A DNA stretch of 64,000 bases from Castor canadensis (Eukaryota; Chordata; Mammalia; Rodentia; Castoridae): contig NC_133386.1 in the NCBI RefSeq assembly GCF_047511655.1, forward strand, positions 75,958,501 to 76,022,500, read 5' to 3'. Under the pieces are notes generated by a model that saw only the letters and a list, made by a program, of their open reading frames with translations, made no database searches and had not been told where the DNA came from. A program made the position numbers and the translations under genes. Each line of letters starts with the position of its first letter. Position 1 is the first letter of the stretch. Of the stretch, positions 46,291 to 55,214 are shown piece after piece.

Positions 46291-47294
46291 AAAGTACTCA
46301 GCAGTGGGAATAGCTCACAAAAGGGCCAAAAGGGCTCTCCCCAAAACACATGTGAACCTGTATGCCATAGGTCATCGTATTTGCCTCAAAACCTCTCAAT
46401 GTTACCAGTTTATCCTTATCCCTTCAGAGGCCTGGAGTTATCATTTGGGCACCGAACCCCATAAAGTCAGGATTTGCTTTTAAAAAAAAAAAATCTTGGC
46501 AGGGCCATGATTTTCAGTGGCAACCTGAGACCTTGATTTTATACCTAATAGTTTTTTGAAGACAGCAAGGATTGTGTATATATGAAAGGAATCAACTTCC
46601 TTGTCTAGCTCATCATATTCAGTCAGAATTGTTCTCTTCATTGTCCTGGCCAGAGAATAGAAAGCCATAATCCCAGTGTCCAGGGTCTTAGAGAACTGAT
46701 ATATAATGCTGAATATTTTCAATTTTATGAGTCTTTTTTTTTCAGTGTTAGGAATTGAACCTGGGACTTCAAGCAAACTAGGCAAGTGGTGTACTAAACC
46801 ATATCATCAGCCTGAGTTCTCTTTTGTTTGCTTGCATGTTTATTTTATCAAAATAACTATAAGGGATTTTTTTTCTCTTTTTTTAGAAGTACTAAGGCTT
46901 GAACAATGTTTGTTTTTATGGTTGAAATTAGGATCTTAACCTCTAATTTGAAGGGACCTCTCTCTGCCCCACAGTGTTGGCTTAGGTCTTCCGGAGGAAT
47001 CCCATTAATTTTTATTTTACTTATCCTGTTTCAAAAATAAGATGGTCTGTTTGTCAGCCCTGTTTTCTCCTTTTCCTTCCCTTTGTCATTCTTCAGATTT
47101 CCCCTTTGGTATTATGGTTGTTGCTTCCCATTGTTGAATTTCCATCCAGTCCAAGTTGGTGGAAATTGAGACCATTTTGTTTTTAATCCCAAAGCAGCAC
47201 ATTTCAGCAGATCCTCTCCATTTGTTTGCCCCACAATTACTCCAGGAGACAACAGTGGAGATAACAAGTCAATCATTGGTGAGACCCTTGTCAT
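46291..47294 (-). pseudogene. Upstream ERV-L sequence (gag/protease end), tentative
   Basis: Lies just before the polymerase on the minus strand. A 60-codon frame at 47112-47294 (containing L-L-S-P-G-V-I-V-G-Q-T-N-G) is retroviral-looking only by position. I do not recognise a protease D-S/T-G or a gag zinc knuckle. Confidence 0.3.
46733..46810 (-). mobile_element. tRNA/ID-like SINE, minus
   Basis: TTTTTCAGTGTTAGGAATTG, ACTAGGCAAGTGGTGTACTA; diverged. Confidence 0.7.
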
Positions 47295-47639
47295 ATAAAG
47301 AGTAAACTATGTAAACTATGTCCCTGCAAGTAGGGTCATATAATGAGGTACATACAGTTTTTATTGAAAAGCAGTTATGGCTCCATAAATGGTTCTCTAG
47401 GAGGGCTTAGTCTTAGTCCCTACAGTTGGGAATGCCATTAGTATGTTCTTTGCAACCTAGATCAAGACTAGGCTCACACTCTCATTCCTGAGCATGTCTG
47501 TCCTACTTGAGGTTGTGATGGTGTACACATTTGGTCTAAGTAACCCATTTCCTTGCATACAACTCCTAAAATCCTAATAATAAGTGCAAAAATTATTCCC
47601 ATGCTCTAGGATCTCCCACTCATAAAAGCAGACTTTTGA

Positions 47640-48115
47640 ACCCTGCATTCCTCTCTACCTACTAATTCAAATCTGCCTTCTCACCTCAATCCTCTTCAAA
47701 TGGACATCCATCATTGCTATGCCTCTGAGATTATGTTTATAAGATCAGCAGTGAAATTCATGTTGTCAAACCAAATGGTCATTTCTGTTATCTTAGTCTT
47801 TCAGAAGCATTTAGTCCAAATAACCTATTTCTTCCTGAAACTGTTCACTTTATTTCTGAGAAATCACATTCTACAATTTTCCTCTCAAAGGGTCTCCTTT
47901 GCTAGCTTTTCCATCTCCACTGGAACTCTGAAATTTTGAGTGTCCCAGGGCCTTGTCCTGGGCTTTCCTCCTCTTCTCTATTTATACTCTTTGCCTGATG
48001 ATATCACTTGTGCCATGCTTAAATTCCTTACTTATGCCAATGACACTCAAGCCTTGACCTCTCCTCTAAATTTCAGTTTTGTGTATAAAACTTCCTCCTT
48101 AATGTTTCCATATAT
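47640..48115 (+). mobile_element. L2 LINE fragment
   Basis: TCCCAGGGCCTTGTCCTGGG, TCCTCTTCTCTATTTATACTC, CTTATGCCAATGACACTCAAG, GACCTCTCCTCTAAATTTCAG: the L2 ORF2 segment in the expected order. Confidence 0.78.
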
Positions 48116-48274
48116 ATGAGACATTTTCCCTAATTGAGCTCTTTAACTTTACTATTTCTTAGAGTATTCATAAGATTTTCAATTGTCTGTCTTGTCATCA
48201 TACCTAGTGCTTACTGAACTGTATAGGTACTGAGAGGAAAAAGAACATTGTACTAACTATGAGATAGGATTCCT

Positions 48275-48355
48275 TAGGGCTGGAAGCATGGCTAAAGCAG
48301 TAGAGTATCTGTCTAGCAAGCATGAGACCCTGGGGTTTAATTATGCCTCTAATGC
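48275..48355 (+). mobile_element. tRNA/ID-like SINE
   Basis: GGGCTGGAAGCATGGCTAAAG, GTCTAGCAAGCATGAGACCC. Confidence 0.85.
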
Positions 48356-48711
48356 TTAACTTGGTATATATTTCTCCCATGATTTAACCAGAAGCTGTAA
48401 TTGTGAAGTTTTTTCTTATATATTCCTTATACAACCAATCTCTTATACTATGGGTACTACGTTTTCAAAGGTTGTCTACTACAAGTTATGTGCACACACT
48501 ATGACACTAATTATAGGCCACTGCTATTGGCCCTTTTTCCTTTTCTCTCCATGCTCAACTGTTCATATGGCATCAGTCACTCTCCCTAAATTAGCATTTG
48601 TCAAATAGTCATTGTGTAGTTCTGACTTTTCTCTTGGGCTTCAGTTCCACATTTTTGATGGTCTACTGGATAAATGTAACCAAACATACCATCCAAAATT
48701 TAACACAACCA
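48356..48711. other. Unique sequence, nothing seen
   Basis: About 350 bp, no gene recognised. Confidence 0.45.
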
Positions 48712-48852
48712 AAATCTGGCACTCCAGTAATCCTAGCACTCAGGAATCTGAGAGGAGGATTGAGAGTTTGAATTCAGCTACACTATGTAGTGAGTTTGAG
48801 GACAGCCTGGACTACATAGTAAGACGCTGTCTCAAAAAAAAAAAAAAAAACT
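48712..48852 (+). mobile_element. B1-like SINE
   Basis: GGCACTCCAGTAATCCTAGC, AGTTTGAGGACAGCCTGGAC, GACGCTGTCTC then poly(A). A short internal duplication (TATGTAGTGAGTTTGAGG) is present. Confidence 0.88.
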
Positions 48853-49239
48853 GAGGGAGGAAGGGGAACTACTAGTGGAGTTAAAGTTACATATGCAGCT
48901 TGCATTTATGGCTCAGCATTGGCCATGACATTTGTTTTTAAGATGTTGATTCTTTGGCTCCAAAAGATTCTGCTTTGGTTACAGCCCAGAAATTTCACAT
49001 TTTTTAGTTAAGCAGGTTTCATTTGGTAAGTCAGAGTAGAGAACCATGGTTTATATACAGCTTTTAACCAAGTGATTGTGATAGTTTTCAGCACAGCAGT
49101 GATTCAAAAACAATATTGGTTCTCAATTTCAATTGTGTAGTTGCCATACCATAGTAGTCACACCTGTATTTTCAATTCACAAAACATACTTCAAAATATT
49201 AATCACAATACATAACCTTTTGTAGAAGTAGAGGAAAGG
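48853..49239. other. Unique sequence, nothing seen
   Basis: About 390 bp, no gene recognised. Confidence 0.45.
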
Positions 49240-49500
49240 TGAGAACAAATAATATTCAAAAGTTGAAGTAGTGAAAACTGGAAATTGATAAAATAAAACA
49301 TGATGCATCCAAGTGAATACTTGCAGGCTATAAAAGAGGATAAGTTCATCTACATGCACTGATATGATTTTTAAGAGAAGGAAAAATAAGTTACAGAAGT
49401 AAGTTACAGAAGAGTACATTCAGTTCACTTGTATGTAAAAAAATGTACATATATTTGCATATTCATAGAAAGTTTCAAAACCTGTTAATAGTGGTTATGA
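49240..49500 (+). mobile_element. Ancient L1 (L1M-type) 3' fragment
   Basis: CATGATGCATCCAAGTGAATAC, AGGCTATAAAAGAGGATAAG, ATGTACATATATTTGCATATT, AACCTGTTAATAGTGGTTA. Confidence 0.6.
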
Positions 49501-49509
49501 ATTAAGAGT

Positions 49510-49705
49510 AGAACTGGAGCTAAGAGTAGTTGGCTCACACTGTAATTCTAAATACTCAGAAGGTAGAGACCAGGAGGATTGTGGTTTGAAGTCAGCCCTA
49601 GGCAAACAGTTCATGAGACCCTATCTTGAAAATAACCAATACAAAGCAGAGCTGGCTGAGTGTGAGACCCTGAACTCAAACCCCAGTACCACCAAAAAAA
49701 AAATA
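49510..49705 (+). mobile_element. Composite SINE
   Basis: AGTTGGCTCACACTGTAATTC, CAGGAGGATTGTGGTTTGAAG, GGCAAACAGTTCATGAGACCC, then a short tRNA-like half ending CCCCAGTACCACC. Confidence 0.88.
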
Positions 49706-49771
49706 AACAAATAACAATTCTATAAAAAGACCTCTAAATTATTTTAAAAAAAGAAAGAAAGAGTAGAACAG

Positions 49772-49855
49772 GAAAGATTTTCAGGGATGTGGAAACTCAG
49801 GGCCTCTCACTTATTAGCCAGGCCTTCTACCACTTGAGCCACTCCATCAGCCCCT
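49772..49855 (-). mobile_element. tRNA/ID-like SINE, minus
   Basis: AACTCAGGGCCTCTCACTTATT, CACTTGAGCCACTCCATCAGCC. Confidence 0.82.
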
Positions 49856-49890
49856 TACTTTGCTTTTCTATCTTTTTGTATTGCTTTAAG

Positions 49891-50064
49891 CTTTTTTTGG
49901 TGGTACTAGGTTGAACTCAGGTCCTTATACTTGGTAGGCAGGCACTCTACCAGCCCTTTTATATGCTGGGTATTTTCAAAATAGGGTCTATTTGCCTGGG
50001 CTGGCTTTGAACTGTGATCCTCCTGATCTCTGCCTCCTAAATAGCTAGGATTACAGGTGCCAGC
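49891..50064 (-). mobile_element. Composite SINE, minus
   Basis: TTTTTGGTGGTACTAGGTTG, GGTAGGCAGGCACTCTACC, TTTGAACTGTGATCCTCCTG, TAGCTAGGATTACAGGTG. Confidence 0.9.
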
Positions 50065-50269
50065 TTAAGTTTTTGTGAATTTTTTTTAAACACTATGAGC
50101 AATATGCAAATTTACACTGTTTATTACCAATGAAAAGAAAAAACGACATAAAACCTCAGCCAAGTGGATACTTTATCATTTGGATTCCTGGTGGGAATAT
50201 TTAGCTTTTCACTATTGCCTTTTAATCTGGAATTTGATCTTCATTCTAATTTTCTCAAAACCACTGAAC

Positions 50270-50470
50270 GTACTATTTATTTAACCAATAATTACTGATA
50301 ACCTACTTCACCCTAAGGCACTGTACTAAGCCAGAGAAATAAACAGCAGTGCACAAAACCAGATGTGCTCCTCCCACAACTCAATAGAGGAAACAGACCA
50401 TAAACAAAAGCACACATGAACCACTTTAGTAAGAAGTGCTAAGAAGTAAAGACCTGAATTTTCAAATACT
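50270..50470 (-). mobile_element. L2 LINE 3' fragment, minus
   Basis: ATAATTACTGATAACCTACTT, AGGCACTGTACTAAGCC, AAACAGCAGTGCACAAAACC. Confidence 0.65.
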
Positions 50471-51347
50471 AAAATGTTCATGTGCATACATATATCCACT
50501 CATACAGGCTAATTGTTGAAGGCATTGCTTTTGAATTTTAATAGTTTGGATGACGTATTCAGGGATACTTTTTAAATTAACCTTTCTCCTGCATTTAGTG
50601 TAACTTAGTACAAATAAAAACAGCAATGCATGTGAGCGTTAGCTGCTTTAGGCCTATTTTTTTCCTCCTCTGTGAAATAGAGTGCATAACCCGTCAGGTT
50701 TGCCATCTCAGGAAGGCCAAGCAAGTTCTAAGAGCTGTCACAGGGAACCGCAGAGCCTGGCACAGGGCGCGCGGTGGACTGGGCCCTTCGCGCCAGGCGC
50801 CCGTGCTAGCGCCTGGGTCGCGTGCCGAGCGGCGGGGCGCCCCGGCCGCGTACCGAAGGATAAACGTGGGGCATCCGGTTTTTTCACCCGAGCTGTTCTG
50901 CCCGCCAATTTCCCTTTTCGGGAGAGCGACAGCCACTGCCTGCCAGTTCCTTCGGCAGCGGCCGCTGGGTGCCAACTCCAGCGCGGCGCCACCCAGCCAG
51001 CCGAGCTTCTCCACTCAGCCCTACACTGAGGCCACCCTGCCGCTGAAACTCAAGTCCACTCCCGGCTCCAGTGTCTTGGCGGACTTGGCTCGGGGCAGGC
51101 GTGTGGCCTCTCCTCCAACCACGGCTGTTAGTTTGAATTCTGGCGCCACTTCCGCGCCACCTAGGGCAGAGCGGCCCGCTAGACAGCAAAGCGATGGACA
51201 GCGGAGAGCCGGTGAGCGAGAGCGCGTCCGGGACAAGGGGGCGGGCGGCGCGCGCACCACGCCACGGAACATCCCAACAGAAGAGAGCCGCCGCGCGCGC
51301 TCCCGAGCGTTCGCACCAGTTAATGGACACGCCTCCTTCTCCCCCGT

Positions 51348-51428
51348 CCAATAGGAGCGAGAGGGAGGGACGGCCTCGGTCTGACTCGGGAGAAGCTATA
51401 TAGGGAGCTGCAGGCTGCTCTGTTCGTT
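51348..51428 (+). promoter_or_regulatory. SNHG5: Core promoter: CCAAT box and TATA box
   Basis: CCAAT at 51348-51352 lies about 80 bp, and TATATA at 51397-51402 about 32 bp, before the pyrimidine-tract start CTTTTACG at 51429. The spacings are those of a classic TATA-driven RNA polymerase II promoter. Confidence 0.85.
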
Positions 51429-51467
51429 CTTTTACGTCGGGACCTCGGAGCTCAGCTGTGTTGGCAG
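51429..51467 (+). ncRNA. SNHG5: SNHG5 exon 1 (5'TOP)
   Basis: Begins CTTTTACGTCGGGACC and ends TTGGCAG before GTGAGT at 51468. The start is inferred from the pyrimidine tract and the TATA distance; no transcript data. Confidence 0.82.
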
Positions 51468-51608
51468 GTGAGTGGGCGTCGCGGACGAGTAACCAAGGGA
51501 AGGATGGTGGCTCGTGGTCAAATTGGGCCCTTTAGTACTTTGGAACGACTTTGGAGGTTTCAGTGCTAACTGTTGAGCTTGCTCGTGGGGAACGCGCAGT
51601 TAGATCGC

Positions 51609-51911
51609 CACGTGTTCTTGAGCTGTGGTCAGTGGCCCCTGGCTGGGAATTTAGGAGTGAGAACACTGCTGGTCTCCATCGCCGCCGCGCGCAGCAGGGT
51701 TGCAGGCCTCCGCCAGCCGGCTGCTCTGAGCCTAAGCGGCGGCGGGAAGACTGCTGCTGGAGGACCTGTGGATTAAGGGGATATTTGCTATACAAGCGTC
51801 TTCCTCCCGTCGCCTGATTAGAATGGAACTGGGGCTTGTTTGTTCTCTGGCGGCATTGTGTGCAGTTTGGATTAATGAGAGGGAGGCGATTAGGACTTAA
51901 AAAACCACGTG
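51609..51911. promoter_or_regulatory. Two CACGTG E-boxes in SNHG5 intron 1
   Basis: Palindromic CACGTG at 51609-51614 and 51906-51911 (the second as CCACGTGACG). These are binding sites of the MYC/MAX, USF and TFE3 type. Regulation of the host gene through them is inference. Confidence 0.6.
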
Positions 51912-51954
51912 ACGTTCTGTGAGGCTGTTTGATCTGAAACAAGCTCTCCCGCAG

Positions 51955-52010
51955 GAACAATGGCGCTGTCTTTCTGTGATGAATCAGAGCAGTTACGCGA
52001 GGATGCCACG
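51955..52010 (+). ncRNA. SNHG5: SNHG5 exon 2
   Basis: Acceptor CAAGCTCTCCCGCAG, donor CACG|GTAAGG at 52011. Contains the only early ATG (51960) in a reasonable context (GAACAATGG). Confidence 0.85.
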
Positions 52011-52288
52011 GTAAGGACTTCTGAGGTTAAGTTTTCAAACTGACTGAACCTGTTGATGTAAAGCAATAGAAAACGGTACACCCATTTGAAATTTCCTCCT
52101 TTTCATCAGATGCGTGAGAAAACCTCAAAACATCTGAGATATTTAATGGGGAATAACTTGATTAAAACCTGACAGTCTTAACAGGTGTGTATTGAACCTA
52201 GTATTTTTCTGAGTAACTGAACATACTGTCAACCTGTGTGTAGACTGAAGTGGTTTTTGGTTTTTTTTTTTTTTTTGTCGATAAACAG

Positions 52289-52347
52289 CTTCCTGGACGT
52301 TGATGAGTAATGAAGTTATAGGTGTCACTGAGCCACTTAATATTGGA
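52289..52347 (+). ncRNA. SNHG5: SNHG5 exon 3
   Basis: Acceptor after a long T tract (52253-52276) ending ATAAACAG, donor TTGGA|GTAAGT at 52348. Includes GTTGATGAGTAATGAAG. Confidence 0.85.
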
Positions 52348-52411
52348 GTAAGTTATTTATTTAACAATAAATAAGTGTCCTATGTGTGTATGTATAAGGC
52401 ATGACGGGTCT

Positions 52412-52484
52412 GGTTAATGATGTAATCTATCCCGAAGCTGATTACCTGAAGAAAAGCATGTACGGATTCGGCTTCTGAGATAAG
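52412..52484 (+). ncRNA. SNORD50B: Box C/D snoRNA U50B
   Basis: Box C ATGATGT (52417-52423), D' CTGA (52438-52441), likely C' CTGAAGA (52446-52452), box D CTGA (52475-52478). The stretch before D' (ATCTATCCCGAAG) and the one before D (TACGGATTCGGCTT) match the U50B family. The flanks GGTCT (52407-52411) and AGACC (52483-52487) can pair to bring C and D together. It sits in intron 3, with D about 77 nt before the acceptor, the usual spacing for intronic C/D snoRNAs. Guides 2'-O-methylation of 28S rRNA; the positions I recall for the U50 pair are human C2848 and G2863. Confidence 0.92.
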
Positions 52485-52555
52485 ACCATTATTTGTATGA
52501 TTCATTCATTTACACTGCATGGATTTTCATAACTCTGATATTTTTCTGCCAACAG

Positions 52556-52615
52556 TGAGAATTGTTGTCCTAAGAGGCCAGTTAGCTGTAAAATTCCTAG
52601 GATGGACCAACTTCT
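52556..52615 (+). ncRNA. SNHG5: SNHG5 exon 4
   Basis: Acceptor TTTTTCTGCCAACAG, donor CTTCT|GTAAGT at 52616. Confidence 0.87.
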
Positions 52616-52660
52616 GTAAGTTAAGGTTGTTTACTTGATGAATGTTGTGTCCTTGGTCTA

Positions 52661-52733
52661 GTCTATGATGATCCTATCCCGAATCTGAATTTCTGTTGAA
52701 AAAACTTAACTTACGGATCTGGCTTCTGAGATA
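52661..52733 (+). ncRNA. SNORD50A: Box C/D snoRNA U50 (U50A)
   Basis: Box C ATGATGA (52665-52671), D' CTGA (52685-52688), C' near TGTTGAA (52694-52700), box D CTGA (52726-52729). Guide stretches CTATCCCGAAT before D' and TTACGGATCTGGCTT before D agree with human U50 as I remember it. A perfect 7-bp outer stem is formed by TGGTCTA (52654-52660) and TAGACCA (52732-52738). In intron 4, about 87 nt before the next acceptor. Acts in the nucleolus as a fibrillarin-RNP guide for 28S rRNA 2'-O-methylation. Paralogous to SNORD50B, 250 nt upstream. Confidence 0.95.
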
Positions 52734-52816
52734 GACCATTGTAAGGACAACTTTTTAAGTGGCATTAAGTAATTTAAATGTTGCTAGTTTTATAACTCTT
52801 TTTTTTTCCCCCCCAG

Positions 52817-53003
52817 GGCCAGTTTTCTGTGGCATGAAAAGTTGGTGATAAGATAAACCACCAAGACAAAGAAAACATGATTAATTTTTTTTTTAATTGA
52901 AAAGTGCAGCATGAGAGCATGGGATATTTTTAATGAAAAGTTCATGGACTTCAGCTTATAAAGCCTTGTCAAATTGTCCTGAATAAAGGTTCAATATGAC
53001 TTG
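52817..53003 (+). ncRNA. SNHG5: SNHG5 terminal exon
   Basis: Acceptor CTTTTTTTTTCCCCCCCAG at 52798-52816, an ideal polypyrimidine tract. Begins GGCCAGTTTTCTGTGGC and runs to a poly(A) site shortly after AATAAA. End position estimated. Confidence 0.82.
52982..52987 (+). terminator. SNHG5: Poly(A) signal AATAAA of SNHG5
   Basis: Canonical hexamer, followed 35-60 nt later by GT/T-rich sequence (TGATTGTGGAAGAGTTTTTGG), suitable as a downstream element. Confidence 0.88.
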
Positions 53004-53009
53004 TAATTA

Positions 53010-53682
53010 AAACTGAAAGTTTATACTGATTGTGGAAGAGTTTTTGGTAACATTTTTGTGGATCCCATGGCATACACTGAGAAATGGGGTACTGAAAATG
53101 AGACATCACAGTCAGGAATGAGGGTGATTAGAGAAGGTAAGTGCCTGAGGAAATTGTGAGTTTGGATTAGTCTTGTGAACCAGAATAGCATCTTAGGTAA
53201 CTTAGATGGTTGGGTCCCATTCATATGTGGTCATTTTCTAGTTGCCAGGCCCAAAGTTACCTGTCACTGTTAAAATAGTTGACTTTTGTTTGCCATTTTT
53301 TGTGTGCACGTTGCTCTAGAATATAGTTTGGTTTGGGGCCCACAGAAACTAACGCAAATAGTTGAGATGATTTTGTAGAAATCAGCTCTTCAAAGGTTTA
53401 TTGCAGCCATGTGAAACTGGAGGGATTTACTTTCTACCTATTCAGTCTTCCCTCTTCCTACACTCAATCCTACTCTACAAAACTAACAATTCTGTAAGGA
53501 AAACTTTTGTGCCTGTCTGTACTTTGGATATAGTAGTGCTGCAAAAAAAATAGGCAGGGACTGTCTGCCTTAAATGTTTTAGCTCATTTGGTAACATTTA
53601 TGGTTACATAAATTATTGGGTTTCCTGTGGCATTTCCATACATGAAATATATCATACATTACTTGTGTCTTTGTTTGCATTT
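53010..53682. other. Unique sequence downstream of SNHG5, no gene seen
   Basis: About 670 bp. No snoRNA boxes with convincing spacing and no exon-like signals tied to SNHG5 were seen. Confidence 0.5.
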
Positions 53683-53765
53683 ATTGGTGGCCCTGGAGTC
53701 TGAACTCACCTTCATGCTTACCAGGCATGTGCTCTTACCATTTGGGCTAATCTGCCAGCTTTCAA
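53683..53765 (-). mobile_element. tRNA/ID-like SINE, minus
   Basis: GGTGGCCCTGGAGTCTGAAC, ACCAGGCATGTGCTCTTACC, GGGCTAATCTGCCAGC. Confidence 0.82.
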
Positions 53766-54419
53766 TTGCCTATTTTTCTAAATTTGAATAAGGGGTTTTG
53801 CTAGTGCTTGAGTTCCCTATAGAATCTGGATATTATTTCCTTATAGTTTGCAAGTATCTTCTATTCTGTAGCTTTATGTGTGAAAATCCATTCTCAGCCA
53901 TTTTTGACAGTCTCATGAAATTGCCCAGGATAGCCTTAAAACTTTTGGTCCTACTTAACCTCCAAATAACACCAACAGCTGTTATTTCACCTCATGTTCC
54001 ATTGTGCAGAAGCCTTTTAAGTTTGATGTTTTGGCTTTTTTGCTCTTGTTACTATGCTTTTGGAGTTCTACCCAAAAAAAAATGCTTGCCTGTCCCAGTG
54101 GCCTGAAGTGTTTCCCCTTATTCTAGTAGTTTCAAGTCTAACCTATTCTGACTGGGGTGGGGTCCCAAATAATGTATACACATGAGTAAATGTAAAAGCA
54201 ATGAAATAAAAATATGCCAGTTGAAAAATATTTTTATTGTAACTATTGATCTAGTCCATGAACACAGAATGCCTTTGTGTGTGCCCTCTTAAGCTTATTT
54301 CAGCAAGATTTCATAGGTTTCATTGGACGAATACTTCCTTGGTTAAATATACCTAGTTAAAACTGTTGTGAAAGGGATTGTGCTCTTAGCAGTTCTTTTA
54401 TTGGTGCATAAAAAAGCTA

Positions 54420-54475
54420 TTGAAGGCTGTGTAGCTCACTGGTAGGGCACACGTACAATCCCCTGTGTTCAGTAA
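54420..54475 (+). mobile_element. tRNA/ID-like SINE, partial
   Basis: GGCTGTGTAGCTCACTGGTAG then an A-rich end. Confidence 0.65.
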
Positions 54476-54494
54476 AAAAACTATTTTACATTTT

Positions 54495-54570
54495 TGCTGT
54501 GCTGGGTATCAAACCCAGGGCCTTGGGTATGCCCTGCAGTTGATGTACCACTGAGCTACTCCAACCCACT
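54495..54570 (-). mobile_element. tRNA/ID-like SINE, minus
   Basis: GGGTATCAAACCCAGGGCC, CACTGAGCTACTCCAACCC. Confidence 0.78.
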
Positions 54571-54857
54571 GACTCTTTTTTTTTTTGTGACCTTAATAAA
54601 TTTGTTAGCTCTAATGGTAATTTGTGTTTTGTGACGTCTTGGGTTTTTGTATGTACAAAATGTCATCTATAAATAGATTGATCTATTTGGGGGAAATGTT
54701 TACTTTTACCAATTTTTTTTCTGTACCTATTGAGATCATTTTTTTATCCTTCATTATGTTGGTGTGGACATTTTGTCTCACATTGAAATATCCTTAGAAT
54801 AGTAAGTTTTTTAAAAGTTCTCAAAAAGATACTGTTTTACACCTGATTTAAGATTTA

Positions 54858-55140
54858 TGTTCAGGTTCAGCTTTCTGTCATTGACAGGGTTTGTTTTAGC
54901 TAATGTTTTCAGAGGTTGACCATTACTATGGGCCTGTGGCAAGGCAGCACATCATGATGCAGAGTATGTGGTGGAGCAATGCTGTTTACCTCATGCAAGC
55001 CAAAAGTTGAAAAGGTGCCAGGGTCCCAATATTTTGGCATGCCACCAATGACCTACTCCAAGCTAGGCCCCACCTCCTAAAGTTTCCACCACCTCCCAGT
55101 AGTCCCATCAGTTTAGGACCAGGGTTCTGAGATTAGTTAT
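54858..55140 (-). mobile_element. MaLR-type LTR, minus
   Basis: GGCAAGGCAGCACATCATGAT, AGCTAGGCCCCACCTCCTAA, CCACCTCCCAGTAGTCCCATC; same family as 26622-27012. Confidence 0.78.
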
Positions 55141-55214
55141 TTCCCAGTCTCCATTCTGGGATCTCAGCTGTGGATTAGTGTCAAGGAAAGGAGCAGTCAG
55201 GACCAAAGATTCCA

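Larger units (their letters stand above)
42930..47300 (-). mobile_element. Decayed ERV-L endogenous retrovirus, internal region
   Basis: Read on the minus strand from right to left: a probable gag/protease remnant (47.3-46.3 kb), reverse transcriptase (46.1-45.6 and 45.2-44.9 kb), RNase H (44.5-44.1 kb) and a probable integrase (43.5-42.9 kb). It carries many stops and frameshifts and is interrupted by SINEs (43524-44095, 44760-44815, 46215-46290, 46733-46810) and a MaLR LTR (45231-45603). I could not find its own LTRs. ERV-L elements lack env, and I see no env-like sequence. Confidence 0.78.
50755..51480. promoter_or_regulatory. SNHG5: CpG island of the SNHG5 promoter
   Basis: The only strongly CpG-rich stretch in the window, in sharp contrast to the AT-rich surroundings. 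It has GC boxes (GGGGGCGGGCGG from 51237) and many CGCG/GCGC sites. It begins about 670 bp upstream of the inferred transcription start and covers exon 1. A good splice-donor-like G|GTGAGC at 51211-51217 could serve an alternative upstream first exon (inference). Confidence 0.9.
51429..53003 (+). ncRNA. SNHG5: snoRNA host gene SNHG5 (U50HG), five exons
   Basis: Non-coding host gene for the U50 box C/D snoRNAs. Exons inferred from splice signals: 51429-51467, 51955-52010, 52289-52347, 52556-52615 and 52817 to about 53003. Introns (487, 278, 208 and 201 nt) have GT-AG ends, with strong donors GTGAGT, GTAAGG, GTAAGT and GTAAGT. The start is a 5'TOP-like C followed by pyrimidines, the rule for snoRNA host genes, which links transcription to growth and sends the spliced RNA to decay. 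The spliced RNA (about 400 nt) has only tiny frames; an ATG at 51960 gives about 20 codons. Identity rests on the paired U50-type snoRNAs and exon layout recalled for human SNHG5 (6q14). The exact 3' end is estimated. In human, U50HG is known from a lymphoma translocation breakpoint. Confidence 0.9.
53766..54840 (-). mobile_element. Older L1 ORF2 remnant, minus, with SINEs inside
   Basis: Decayed antisense ORF2: GAGTTCCCTATAGAATCTGG, GTGCAGAAGCCTTTTAAGTTTG, TGCTTTTGGAGTTCTACCC, then, past SINEs, GTTAGCTCTAATGGTAATTTG and CATCTATAAATAGATTG. A B1-like scrap sits at about 53885-53990. A short + strand L1 3' end (AATGTATACACATGAGTAAATG) lies at 54154-54212. Confidence 0.65.

Noticed and set aside
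47112-47294. Independent 60-codon gene on the minus strand
   Set aside because: Position and context fit decayed ERV-L sequence better; no own promoter or conservation evidence.
50626-51354. 242-codon open frame across the CpG island
   Set aside because: GC-rich DNA lacks stops by chance. The frame starts in non-island sequence, is rich in R/A/P/S with no domain, crosses the SNHG5 promoter, and the opposite strand has equally long frames.
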